Origin: an uncultured Atopostipes sp.
GTDB lineage: Bacteria; Bacillota; Bacilli; Lactobacillales; Carnobacteriaceae_A
Assembly (NCBI GenBank): GCA_910588235.1
Contig: CAJUOQ010000001.1
Coordinates: forward strand, 44,457-108,456
Direction of reading: 5' to 3'
Length of the DNA stretch: 64,000 bases
The notes beneath the pieces are model-generated. The model saw only the letters and a list, made by a program, of their open reading frames with translations. It was not told where the DNA came from and did not search any database. Each line of letters starts with the position of its first letter. Within the stretch, counting starts at the first letter, position 1. Below are positions 24,740 to 33,252 of the stretch, piece by piece. The position numbers were made by a program, and so were the translations under genes.

Positions 24740-27700
24740 TAATTAAACGCTCCCCCTTCTTGTTGAATGTACCATTTAAATTCTCTAAACAACCGCTGGT
24801 AAAATTCGCGTTCGTTTCTTTCTGTTCCGTTTGCATTTGCATTAAAGGTAAAGTTGCGGTTGTCTACGTTTGATGTTTGCGGACTATTATTAATTGTGCG
24901 ATTATGAGTTCCTGCCATCGCTCCACCACCAGCGATACCCAAAGCAACTTCGGGAGAAGTCATCTTCATCATTCCACCAGTCATTTTATCCAATGCATTA
25001 AACACCGAATCTGTGTTCGATTCGATCCCTTCTGCCAGCCCTTCAGGAACCCAACGACCAACATCATCTTTCATAACCCGCGAAGGCGAATGAATTTTCA
25101 GCGCACTTCTCATTGTGCTCGCAACGCTATTTGCAATTCCCCGGGCAGTAGATAGCACTCGCCCTCTTCCGGCATTTAAACCAGCATTTAAACCGTTCAT
25201 CGAATTAATGCCAACACTTCTAAAATGTGTAGGCGTATTATTAAATGGCGCAATTAATTGAGTGGATGTGTTACGCATTAAATCAATTTGTTGGCTTGAA
25301 CCAGTTCTTAGCACATTTAACATACTTTGCATGGCCTTTTGTGTTAGCGGAGCCAATTCATCTAGCGCTTGCCCCATTTGTTTCACGGAATTTTCCATAT
25401 TTTTAACTAACTCATCGAAACTGCGTGTCGTGTCTGTTTGCATCGCTTTAAATAAATCACCCAGCGCTTGTGTAACCTTGTTTGTTCCGTCATTAATACC
25501 TAAGGCTAAACCGTCCGTAACATCGGTACCAATATTTTTGAATACCACGGACGGACTATGCGTTTGTAGCGTTTGTTGGGTTGTGTCAATCATGTCATCT
25601 GCCATATCACCAGACGCATTAGCCGCTTTTTCAGAACCTTGTTCCACACCTTTTGCCATACCGTCGCCAACATCTTCACCAATACTTGCAAAGTCTGCGG
25701 CTTCAATTTGCTCTCTTAGTGAGCCTTCTGTTTCACCCACTAAGTGTTCCACGGCTCCATAGGCTTCTTCATCGCCGTCCATTATTCCTTGAACAAAGGC
25801 ATCCGTACCAGTTTCAGCACCCGTTTCTAAAGATTCGGCAAACTTTATCATTTCTTCATCTGAGGCATTGGCTAGCACAGCTAGTTCCGCAGCCGAATCG
25901 ATTCCCATACTTTCTACGTAAGGTACTAAGTTCTCATAACCATTCTCTCCTGCCCATTCCATGATTTGGGCTTGGTTTTCTCCCCATTCAGCCACAACCT
26001 CCTGATTGTGTTGTAAGGTTTCGGTCATACTTTCCATAGTGTGGTCTGTTTTTGTTTCGATTTTATCAAAGGCATCTGTTGCAGCTTCTTGTAGTGATTC
26101 ATAGGCTTCACTCATTGAATCGACTGTCGCTTGCTGAGACTCACTTAATTGATCATATAAAATAATTTGTCCTTCAATTGTTTCTTGGGCAATTGCATGT
26201 TGGTTTTCCATCGCTTCAATCATCTGGGCTTCAGTGAGTCCGTATTGTTCGCCTAACTCACCTAAAGTTGCCTTCAACTCTTCTTCTTGTTCATCAAGCT
26301 CATCGACTGCCTTTGCATATTCCCAAGTTCCTACAGTTCCCTCTTCTATTTTTTGATTCCAATCTGCTCTTAATTGATTGGTTTCCTCAAGTTTCTGTTC
26401 GACTTCATTTTGTTCCTTGGAAATTTCTAATAATCTTTCTTGTCCAGCTGTTGCAGCCTCTTGTTCTTTCATTAACTCGATACGATTAGCAATTTGCTCT
26501 GAACTCATGTTCATAGCATCAGCTTCAGCATCGTATGCAAGGTTTAAACCCTCCACTTGCCCATTTAGTTGTTCAATATAATCGCCTAGTAATTCTTTTT
26601 CAGTAGCTGATTTGTGTTCAGCTTCGGACAATTCATGAATTTTATCTACTAAGTCTTCATTTGCGGCGGCACTTGATTCAATACCTGAAATGCTACTTTC
26701 GTAAGCAGCTGAATTTTGTTCGACAGAACTTGTTAGTTCTTCACTCGCTTCGGATAATGCATCGGTTTGAGCGGTTAATTTGCTACCTTCTTCAGTTGAT
26801 CGAGTAAACCACTTAACTAGTGCAATGCCGGCTGTGACCACTAACCCAATCGCTATTGCTGTTGGATTAAGTACAGCTTTTAATGCTGCTGTCGCTTGCG
26901 TAAATAAAGTCGTTGCTACTGTGGATAGTTTAATGTTTCCAGTCAGGACACCAACTGCTGCTTGTGCCAATGAAATAGTACTTGTGTTCGTTGCTTGTGC
27001 GGCTGTATCTGCTGCCACAGCTTTCTTTTTTGCAGTTAATGCAATTGTTAGTTCTTTTCCTGAAAAAGCAGCGGCTTGTAAAACTGCAGCATTTTTGTCA
27101 ATAATTGAATTTATCTTATCAATCACGGCCAGTGCTGCATAACCTGTGGCTAAACCAATAATTAAAGGTGATAAGGCTTCAACAACCGGAATTATCATCT
27201 TCACTCCATCGGCGAATAAAATAACGATTGGAATCGTTGCTTCAATAGCTCCACCAATTGCCTTAAAGGCAGTGTTAACGACAACTTTCATACCGTCAAT
27301 ATTTTGTGCAATGTCCTTTCCGGTCACTGCTTTAGATAATTTATCAAACGATCCTATAATATCCGCAATACCTCTTGCAGCCGCGTTACGTAAGTTGCCC
27401 AACGAGGTTTCGATACCCAAGCTGTTTTCTTTGGCTAATTTAGCCAATATACCAGTTCCGGTGCCTAGTTCAATCATCTTGTCATTAAAGTCGCCCATTG
27501 ATATTTGGCCACTTTGTAGTGCCGAATACATTTCTTGTTCGGTCATATTAAACGCTTCAGCAACTTTGGTTAGCCCAATACCCATTGTTTGTTGTAAGGT
27601 TGTCCATGTTTGCATGTCCATTTTTCCTGTTTGCAAGGCTTTAATGTATTGGTCGGTTCCTCTTTGTGCTTCATTAGCATTAGCTCCTGAAGCTAGTAAG

Positions 27701-28131
27701 GCGTTATTTAAAGCTAAAGCCGAATCTGTCGCCTTGTCTATGTCATTAAAAGAGTTGTACATGCGTTGAGCCGTTGAAGCAATGTCATCAAGTTTTGTCG
27801 GTAGCCCATCAATTCCATCTGATAGCTTGGCTATAGCACGCTCTGAATCTTCAGCAGACACACCTAAAGCTTGCAAAACTTTCGGGAATGTGTTTAATGT
27901 ATCAAAACGCTTAATTGCCGTATCCATAGATGCAGCAAGAACTTTAAAGGCGGCTGCCCCAATCTTGACTAAACCAAGCGAAACCGCTAAATCTTTTATT
28001 CCTCGCTCGGTCTTTTGAGCACCATCACCAGCTTTTTTAGCGTCGCCTTCTAATCCTCTCAAAGCATCAGAAGCGACATCAACCTGCTTACCATCAACAT
28101 CTATCGATATTTTAATACTTCCATCTGCGAT
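24739..28131 (-). CDS. Tape-measure protein, apparently starting at a non-canonical ATC codon
   Basis: The long helical protein (1130 residues from 28131) sets tail length and enters the host cell. It has a phage tape-measure N-terminal domain (about 60-270), a hydrophobic segment near 295-330, coiled coils (about 440-680) and two copies of a LxxHSPSxVxKxxG motif (about 840 and 1010). From the in-frame stop upstream to TTG 28062 there is no ATG, GTG or TTG. The TTG has no ribosome-binding site, whereas an ATC at 28131 follows AGGAGG by five bases and would give the usual xADGSIKISIDVDGK start. This suggests an ATG-to-ATC mutation or rare ATC initiation. Confidence 0.85.
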   Translation of the reverse strand: MADGSIKISIDVDGKQVDVASDALRGLEGDAKKAGDGAQKTERGIKDLAVSLGLVKIGAAAFKVLAASMDTAIKRFDTLNTFPKVLQALGVSAEDSERAIAKLSDGIDGLPTKLDDIASTAQRMYNSFNDIDKATDSALALNNALLASGANANEAQRGTDQYIKALQTGKMDMQTWTTLQQTMGIGLTKVAEAFNMTEQEMYSALQSGQISMGDFNDKMIELGTGTGILAKLAKENSLGIETSLGNLRNAAARGIADIIGSFDKLSKAVTGKDIAQNIDGMKVVVNTAFKAIGGAIEATIPIVILFADGVKMIIPVVEALSPLIIGLATGYAALAVIDKINSIIDKNAAVLQAAAFSGKELTIALTAKKKAVAADTAAQATNTSTISLAQAAVGVLTGNIKLSTVATTLFTQATAALKAVLNPTAIAIGLVVTAGIALVKWFTRSTEEGSKLTAQTDALSEASEELTSSVEQNSAAYESSISGIESSAAANEDLVDKIHELSEAEHKSATEKELLGDYIEQLNGQVEGLNLAYDAEADAMNMSSEQIANRIELMKEQEAATAGQERLLEISKEQNEVEQKLEETNQLRADWNQKIEEGTVGTWEYAKAVDELDEQEEELKATLGELGEQYGLTEAQMIEAMENQHAIAQETIEGQIILYDQLSESQQATVDSMSEAYESLQEAATDAFDKIETKTDHTMESMTETLQHNQEVVAEWGENQAQIMEWAGENGYENLVPYVESMGIDSAAELAVLANASDEEMIKFAESLETGAETGTDAFVQGIMDGDEEAYGAVEHLVGETEGSLREQIEAADFASIGEDVGDGMAKGVEQGSEKAANASGDMADDMIDTTQQTLQTHSPSVVFKNIGTDVTDGLALGINDGTNKVTQALGDLFKAMQTDTTRSFDELVKNMENSVKQMGQALDELAPLTQKAMQSMLNVLRTGSSQQIDLMRNTSTQLIAPFNNTPTHFRSVGINSMNGLNAGLNAGRGRVLSTARGIANSVASTMRSALKIHSPSRVMKDDVGRWVPEGLAEGIESNTDSVFNALDKMTGGMMKMTSPEVALGIAGGGAMAGTHNRTINNSPQTSNVDNRNFTFNANANGTERNEREFYQRLFREFKWYIQQEGGAFN

Positions 28132-28162
28132 ATTAACCTCCTCCTTTCTTTAATTTTGTGCA

Positions 28163-28189
28163 CAAAAAAAGCACCCATAAAGGATGCTT
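28163..28189 (-). terminator. Terminator after the lipoprotein moron
   Basis: AAGCATCC pairs with GGGTGCTT (one wobble) and is followed on minus by a run of seven T. Confidence 0.8.
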
Positions 28190-28213
28190 GAAATAATATT
28201 TAATTAGTTATTG

Positions 28214-28699
28214 CTATTCTTTTCTAAAACTTATCGTTAATGGTGTCGGTATAGAACTATCTCCACCTATATTAACGAATCTAACTTCATAACCGTTTTC
28301 TGTATAAGTATGAATATCTGTACGTAATGCTTTTTCGAAATTATTTACATAACCGCTGACACTCAAATCAAGACTTCTGGCGACTACGGTACTCGCCCTG
28401 TAACCTTGACCCTCTTTGTTTTCAAAAGGTTCACTTGAGTCAATAAATATAGAATACCCAATTAGTTTATCGTTGTCATATTCAGCCACAATTTCATATT
28501 TATCGGACTCATACAATTCTTGAATTTGTTCATCTTCATAATTTTCTATTTCACCAAATTCATCAATAACCAACTCAGAAACGTCCTCTGATTCAGCTCT
28601 TTCGTTATATGTTTCGGTAAATTCTTCTAACTCATTACCGCTCCCACATCCTGCCAATACGAATAACAATGTCACAACCATCAACAATTTCTTTTTCAT
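28214..28699 (-). CDS. Phage-encoded lipoprotein inserted in the tail module
   Basis: The 161-residue protein has a lipoprotein signal (MKKKLLMVVTLLFVLAGCG; Cys about 18) and an acidic mature part with beta strands toward the end. It separates the Gp15 gene from the tape-measure gene, which are normally adjacent, and has its own terminator. These are the marks of a moron gene that could be expressed from the prophage. Phage lipoproteins of this kind can block superinfection, but the function is not shown here. A small hydrophobic signal-bearing gene at 54933 is a second case. Confidence 0.75.
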   Translation of the reverse strand: MKKKLLMVVTLLFVLAGCGSGNELEEFTETYNERAESEDVSELVIDEFGEIENYEDEQIQELYESDKYEIVAEYDNDKLIGYSIFIDSSEPFENKEGQGYRASTVVARSLDLSVSGYVNNFEKALRTDIHTYTENGYEVRFVNIGGDSSIPTPLTISFRKE

Positions 28700-28749
28700 T
28701 GCACGCTCTCCTTATTAATAATATTACTTAAAGAATACCACTAATAAAG

Positions 28750-29307
28750 TTAATCTTCCATATCATCTTTCAATGAATAAATTTCTTGCATTTCGCGCAT
28801 GTTTTTCTTGTATTCTGTAGATTCGCCCTTACTCGGCTCCCAACTTCTAATCTGAATGATTTGTTTCATAATTGTATTTTCAGGCAAGCCATTCAGTAAG
28901 CCTTTGAATTTAAACCAATGCATTTTGGTTTGTTCTTCAAGCAGATCAATTCCATACGCTTGCATAAAAGAAGCATAAATATACTCGGCGTCCTCTCCCA
29001 AGTCAATCAACTTCTTTTCTTTCTTTTTGGGCATAGGATTTCCTTTTAAATCATATTCGACAAATTCATCATTTTCTGGATTCAGGAATTGATCATGCAC
29101 ATCATTCCACACGGTAAAGTAATCATCCATCTCAATTACATCTACACCAAAAAGCAAAACAAGGCACATTTCAGCGAGCTGAAACTCATATAAGCCTTTT
29201 GTGCTCATTACGTCTAAAACATCAAGCACGTTGTCGAACGATAAGTCTATTGGTATGCTATTGCCTTTATACTCATAAGTAGTGACTAAAAGGTCATTCA
29301 ACCGCAT
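28750..29307 (-). CDS. Phage Gp15 family protein (tail assembly)
   Basis: The 185-residue protein matches the Gp15 family of Listeria A118-like phages: an N-terminal YEYKGNSIPIDLSFDNVLDVLDV segment, FQLAEMCLVLLFG, and a C-terminal MHWFKFKGLLNGLPENTIMKQIIQIR. It follows the chaperone-like gene and precedes the tape measure, so the pair probably acts as tail assembly chaperones. Confidence 0.8.
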   Translation of the reverse strand: MRLNDLLVTTYEYKGNSIPIDLSFDNVLDVLDVMSTKGLYEFQLAEMCLVLLFGVDVIEMDDYFTVWNDVHDQFLNPENDEFVEYDLKGNPMPKKKEKKLIDLGEDAEYIYASFMQAYGIDLLEEQTKMHWFKFKGLLNGLPENTIMKQIIQIRSWEPSKGESTEYKKNMREMQEIYSLKDDMED

Positions 29308-29316
29308 TTAATCACA

Positions 29317-29781
29317 TCATTTCTGTTTTTCTTTCTTTTTATCTAGAATCTCACTGCGTGTGTCATTATAACGTTTCGTTATTTCTTCATTTTGTTGCTC
29401 TAATCGTCCAGCAATTTCTGCTCCTACAACTTCTAAAACCCCATCTAATGCGATAATGTCTGGTATTGCCTTGTATAACTTTTTAAATGTACCATCGCCA
29501 AAAATTAAATCGTATTGAATGGCAATAAATTCTTTATTTGCGTCAAAAGCTGTATCGATATCGTCTACCTCGACATCTTCAATTGTTTCGTCGGTAATTT
29601 CTTCTGGAAAATGTACGTGCTTTGTTTTCTCGCGAACTGCTTGAAGCTTTTTTTCTGCTAGCTCTTCAATATTTAAAAAGTTTCTAATGTTTTCCACTGA
29701 GCTATCAAACCACAATTCCACTTCGCCAATCTTTACAGGAAATCCTGTCCGTTTTATTGGTATATTAATTGCTTCAGTCAT
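29317..29781 (-). CDS. Tail assembly chaperone-like protein
   Basis: This 154-residue acidic helical protein lies between the major tail protein and Gp15, the usual place of the first tail assembly chaperone. AGGAGGTAAGAG precedes the ATG. A transcription terminator (29794-29822) just upstream should lower expression relative to the tail tube protein. Confidence 0.65.
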   Translation of the reverse strand: MTEAINIPIKRTGFPVKIGEVELWFDSSVENIRNFLNIEELAEKKLQAVREKTKHVHFPEEITDETIEDVEVDDIDTAFDANKEFIAIQYDLIFGDGTFKKLYKAIPDIIALDGVLEVVGAEIAGRLEQQNEEITKRYNDTRSEILDKKKEKQK

Positions 29782-29793
29782 CTCTTACCTCCT

Positions 29794-29822
29794 AAAAAAG
29801 AGGATGCATTTTAAGCACCCTC
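29794..29822 (-). terminator. Terminator between the major tail gene and downstream tail genes
   Basis: GAGGGTGC and GCATCCTC form an 8-bp stem (one wobble) around a 7-base loop, followed by TTTTTT. The stem contains the stop codon of the frameshifted tail-protein form (29811-29813). Confidence 0.8.
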
Positions 29823-29900
29823 GTCGTCTATACTCAATTCTACAACCGCCCCATCAGTCGTTGGCTCTACACTTTCAACTGTGGGGGCTAGTCTTCCCCC
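29811..29900 (-). other. Candidate -1 frameshift site and extension of the major tail protein
   Basis: The gene ends TCG GGG GAA GAC TAG. A -1 slip of the glycine tRNA on the G5 run (29896-29900) opens a frame to 29813 that adds 28 residues, including PTVESVEPTTDGAV, making a 186-residue form. A C5 run lies eight bases past the G5 run and can pair with it. The same arrangement occurs at the end of the major capsid gene. Confidence 0.7.
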
Positions 29901-30370
29901 GAACCATCGGAACCGCCGTCATCATCGGATAAATCAGTTTCTTTTGGCTTTTCATCAAAACGAATTGAGCAACTAAATTCTTCGTACTCGCTCGCCTCGC
30001 CAGCACCTGCGATAATGTCTAATACCGTTGCGCGTCCTACCCATTCTTTTTTACCGTCTGAACGAACAACACGATGCCAAATCTTACGAGCATCGCCAAT
30101 TTCATTTTGTAGGCTTTCGATGAGTGCTTGTGCCTCGTCTTCTGGATCAAATTGACCTTCTGGTGCATAGGCTCTTGCTACAGAAACAACTGTCTCTTCT
30201 GGTGTTCCATCACCATCGTAAAATGCTTCTTCCTCAGTTTCCTCATTAGGTTCTACCTCAATATTCGAAATTAAGTGTGCGAGCTCTAACCATTCCTCAT
30301 CCGGTTCATCTTGTCCTCTTTCCCACGCTTGTACAAAGTGCTTTCTTAATGCGTTTTTGTTTCTTGCCAT
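29888..30370 (-). CDS. Major tail tube protein
   Basis: The 160-residue protein lies after the connector genes and before the assembly chaperones. It has the acidic, beta-rich character of siphovirus tail tube subunits, with an N-terminal basic RNKNALRKHFVQAWERG. The zero-frame product ends GSDGSGED at 29888; a longer form by -1 frameshifting is likely. The call rests on position and size more than on a clear motif. Confidence 0.7.
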   Translation of the reverse strand: MARNKNALRKHFVQAWERGQDEPDEEWLELAHLISNIEVEPNEETEEEAFYDGDGTPEETVVSVARAYAPEGQFDPEDEAQALIESLQNEIGDARKIWHRVVRSDGKKEWVGRATVLDIIAGAGEASEYEEFSCSIRFDEKPKETDLSDDDGGSDGSGED

Positions 30371-30775
30371 TTATTTTTCCTCCTTGAATACTGTTATTTT
30401 GGCTTGTATATCCAATAAAAAAACGAACCAACCTTGATCATCAGCTTGATTGATAAAAGGCTTGTTCGTTATAACTAACTCTTCAAATTCATAACTATTG
30501 TTTTCGCTTTCTAACTCTTTTAATCTTTCTAATTCGTTTTGCACAACCCAAAGAGTCTGATTGATTCTACTTTGAGATTTTGATTTCATCGCGAACTCAT
30601 AATTCAGTTGCTGATCAGTGTCGCCGTTCATAAACTCTTGCGTCACATTAGAGCCCGGAAGTGGATAGACCACGAATGATTCTTCGGCTCCTAAATAGCC
30701 CATCTTGCACGACACAGGCAAACCATTAATCTGATTCACGCGTTCGGTTAATCGTTCCATGAAATCCATTACCAA
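30371..30775 (-). CDS. Minor capsid / tail completion protein (Minor_capsid_3 type)
   Basis: The 134-residue protein has the features of the third small minor capsid family of A118-like phages: SFVVYPLPGSNVTQEFMNGDTDQQLNYEFAMKSKSQ (taken in pieces, about 33-68) and a C-terminal beta segment. It belongs to the run of connector genes between the capsid and tail tube genes and probably joins head and tail. Confidence 0.8.
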   Translation of the reverse strand: MVMDFMERLTERVNQINGLPVSCKMGYLGAEESFVVYPLPGSNVTQEFMNGDTDQQLNYEFAMKSKSQSRINQTLWVVQNELERLKELESENNSYEFEELVITNKPFINQADDQGWFVFLLDIQAKITVFKEEK

Positions 30776-31098
30776 CCAGCCCCTTCCTTAAATGCTTTTA
30801 CCCAACTGCTCATGAACATTCCTTTGGCTTTCAAGTCCCAGCGTGGTCCAGTTCCCGGTGTTGTATAATTCCAGCCACCCGGCGCATAAAATTGATAAGC
30901 CGCATAAGGCGTGTGATAGTTTACGGCACTACCATCCAAATCAATTGTTCCTGTCATTCGCAGAATTCCTTCTCGCATTGGCACAAATTGATTCATGTCA
31001 GCTAGCGCTTGATTAGCAAACTCTCGCCTACCTTGTGTCATCGCAGAAGTACTTAATTTGTTGTAAGCTTTGTTTAAATTGATATCTACCTTAACCAC
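30769..31098 (-). CDS. Minor capsid protein (Minor_capsid_2 type, head-tail joining)
   Basis: The 109-residue protein carries the family pattern FVPMREGILRMTG, then YHTPYAAYQFY and a TGPRWDLKAK ending. Proteins of this kind close the head-tail connector. It overlaps both neighbours by a few bases. Confidence 0.82.
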   Translation of the reverse strand: MVKVDINLNKAYNKLSTSAMTQGRREFANQALADMNQFVPMREGILRMTGTIDLDGSAVNYHTPYAAYQFYAPGGWNYTTPGTGPRWDLKAKGMFMSSWVKAFKEGAGW

Positions 31099-31436
31099 TA
31101 GACCACCTCTAATTCATACGAGTAAAGCTTTTTTTCGTATGCTTCATAGATTGGTATAACTTTTGTAATTACGTGGTCTGTGTCGTCAAAAACAAGCACA
31201 GATTCAGCCTTAAATTCCGGAAGCGGTGTGGTTATATCTTGATAACAAAAGACAACCGCGTTATATAACAGTTGTTTCCCACTGGCCGTTGAACTATATT
31301 CAGTACCGCGATCAATACGACAGTGTTCAATTGTGATTGCTTCAGCGTATTCGGGTTCAGACCAATCATTTGTACCTATATATTCTTTGTATTCAAACGA
31401 ATCAATACAGAACTCTTTGGGTGGTTTCGGCATCAT
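31098..31436 (-). CDS. Minor capsid protein (Minor_capsid_1 type)
   Basis: The product has 112 residues with an IEHCRIDRGTEYSSTASGKQ core typical of this connector family, followed by beta strands to the end. It forms part of the head-tail interface with the neighbouring small genes. Confidence 0.8.
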   Translation of the reverse strand: MMPKPPKEFCIDSFEYKEYIGTNDWSEPEYAEAITIEHCRIDRGTEYSSTASGKQLLYNAVVFCYQDITTPLPEFKAESVLVFDDTDHVITKVIPIYEAYEKKLYSYELEVV

Positions 31437-31828
31437 AAGACACCAACTCCTGCATAAAGTAACCCTGTTCCTTCCAAGAAAACATAAACATCTTCTGCAA
31501 CTAAAGATTTACCTTCGTTTTCGTTTGAATTAGTGCGACTAGCGTTAGTTACGCTTGTACGCCCCGCAGAAAAGGATTGTGGTGCTTTGTTCATACTCTC
31601 AAATGTAGTTGCACCCAATTCATCAAAGTACTCAATTTGAGCGCATAACGCTTGTTTAAACTGTTTTACTCGCCACTCATTATCTTTTTCGATATCGTTT
31701 TTTACATAAAAATGACTAGTGATATTATTTAAAATAGCACTAGCCTTTTTAATCAACTTTTCAAATTCTTCTTCGTCAATTTCTGCATTCGATAGATCTT
31801 TAAATTCTTCGAGCGTTAAATAAGACAC
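31433..31828 (-). CDS. Head-tail connector protein
   Basis: The 131-residue protein is first of the four small connector genes. Its helical N-terminus (YLTLEEFKDLSNAEIDEEEFEKLIKKA in pieces) and the FSAGRTSV segment match the adaptor proteins that bind the portal. The start lies three bases after the Ig-like gene. Confidence 0.75.
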   Translation of the reverse strand: MSYLTLEEFKDLSNAEIDEEEFEKLIKKASAILNNITSHFYVKNDIEKDNEWRVKQFKQALCAQIEYFDELGATTFESMNKAPQSFSAGRTSVTNASRTNSNENEGKSLVAEDVYVFLEGTGLLYAGVGVL

Positions 31829-31830
31829 GA

Positions 31831-32274
31831 TTAATCACCTTCTTCAGGTTCAGTAACATTCACGGTTGCCGTATCCGTGTGGCTACCGTCATCCGTTTCA
31901 ACAGTAATGGTTGCATTACCTTCACTGATTGCTGTAACTAGTCCGCTAGAATTTACTGTTGCCACTTCATCATCATCTGATTCATAAGTTACAGACTTGT
32001 TCGTAGCATCAGATGGTTCTACTGTTGCGTTTAATTGTCGAGTGTCATCCACTTCTAAATTGTTATTCTTTGGTGCTAGGTTCACACCAGTTACGTCAAT
32101 TGGTAATGTTTTAAATGCTGGAACACCTACACGTTCAGATTCTTCTTTATCTTCTTCCACGCGTACGGCTTGATATTCGCCTTTAGCAACATCTGTATCT
32201 GGATCTAATCCTGTAATTTCAAGAGGGCTTTCGCCCTCTACAACTATTTCATCATCTTTATAAATCCTGAACAT
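31831..32274 (-). CDS. Ig-like (Big_2) capsid decoration protein
   Basis: The 147-residue protein has an N-terminal FN3-like strand region (about 1-50) and a bacterial Ig-like group 2 domain (about 60-140), recognisable from NNLEVDDTRQLNATVEPSDATNK, YESDDDEVATV and SGLVTAISEGNATITV in pieces. It directly follows the major capsid gene, where phages often encode surface decoration proteins that bind carbohydrate or stabilise the head. The role is inferred from fold and position. Confidence 0.8.
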   Translation of the reverse strand: MFRIYKDDEIVVEGESPLEITGLDPDTDVAKGEYQAVRVEEDKEESERVGVPAFKTLPIDVTGVNLAPKNNNLEVDDTRQLNATVEPSDATNKSVTYESDDDEVATVNSSGLVTAISEGNATITVETDDGSHTDTATVNVTEPEEGD

Positions 32275-32286
32275 TAAAGCCCTCCC

Positions 32287-32358
32287 TTATTCTAAATTAA
32301 TGACTGCCCCGTCAGTCGTTGGCGTGACATTTGTAATTTCGGGGACTGTTATTCCCCC
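32287..32358 (-). other. Candidate -1 frameshift site and extension of the major capsid protein
   Basis: The gene ends GTG GGG GAA TAA. A -1 slip on the G5 run (32354-32358) opens a frame to 32289 that adds 22 residues ending PEITNVTPTTDGAVINLE, a 316-residue form. The extension fills the gap up to the ribosome-binding site of the next gene. A C4 run nine bases past the G5 run could pair with it. Confidence 0.72.
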
Positions 32359-33236
32359 ACTTCAACAACTTTGATAACGGCCTTTTTATTTGCAGGTAAA
32401 ATGAATTCTCCTGCTTTACCTGCGCCTTGGAATGCTACACCGTCAAAGTCTTCAGACTCAATTGTTCGAGTGGTATTGATTCCGGTGAACTGTTTACCCA
32501 CACCAACAATAGACACATAAGCCAGTTCGTCTTTTTGGAATTTTGTTTCAGGAACTTCTTTAATTTGGAATCCTTTGAATCGTAAGATTCCATTGTCGTC
32601 AATATTAACGTCTGAATGCTTAGCTGTAGTTGTGATTGGGTGGTCAACGATTGCGTTGTACAATTCAGGCTTAACCCATGCCATTTTAGTTCCTACTGCT
32701 TCCATATTCACATAAGCATTAGATAGTTTGTTAAATAACTCCAATACAGCATCGTTTTCTAAGGCAGCTAGTTCTAGCGTTTTATCAGCTGCTTTAGAAA
32801 TAAATAAACCACCTTTGTCATCGAACAATTGAACCTTAGCTTGTGCTTGTAACTCTGAGCGGTCTGCAATTGTTGCAGCAAAGTCATTATTTACAGTGTG
32901 ACGGTCAATCCCTTCATGGAACACCCATTCCCAGTCGTAAGGTACGTCTGTATCTGTGTAGATAATCTCTTGACGCTCTCCGAAACGTGTAGACTTGCTT
33001 GTTCCTGTTCCGAATGCTACGTTTTCGCCTTTGTCATATTCAGTACCAATAACCACTGGAATATCACTTGTTTTGATAGAAAAAGCTGTTTTGTTATGTG
33101 TTACACCGTCTAATGCTTCAATACCCCCACCAAAGAACTCGCGGAAGTAAGCTTGCTTTTGGTAGACTGCCTGCAATAACTCCTTGAATTGTTTTTGGTA
33201 TGAACGTACTGCTTGATTGTTGTTTTCTCCTGCCAT
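32349..33236 (-). CDS. Major capsid protein
   Basis: The 295-residue protein follows the scaffold gene and has the composition of an HK97-fold capsid subunit: an N-terminal helical arm (NNQAVRSYQKQFKELLQAVYQ), an extended middle and a C-terminal domain with TNKK and VVEVGE at the end. It assembles the icosahedral head. Zero-frame translation stops at 32349; see the frameshift entry for a probable longer minor form. Confidence 0.85.
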   Translation of the reverse strand: MAGENNNQAVRSYQKQFKELLQAVYQKQAYFREFFGGGIEALDGVTHNKTAFSIKTSDIPVVIGTEYDKGENVAFGTGTSKSTRFGERQEIIYTDTDVPYDWEWVFHEGIDRHTVNNDFAATIADRSELQAQAKVQLFDDKGGLFISKAADKTLELAALENDAVLELFNKLSNAYVNMEAVGTKMAWVKPELYNAIVDHPITTTAKHSDVNIDDNGILRFKGFQIKEVPETKFQKDELAYVSIVGVGKQFTGINTTRTIESEDFDGVAFQGAGKAGEFILPANKKAVIKVVEVGE

Positions 33237-33252
33237 TTCTCATTTCCCCTTT

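Noticed and set aside
20680..28018. Many plus-strand frames of 60-207 codons in the tail region
   Set aside because: They are shadows of Dit, Tal and tape-measure codons: no ribosome-binding sites, no family features.
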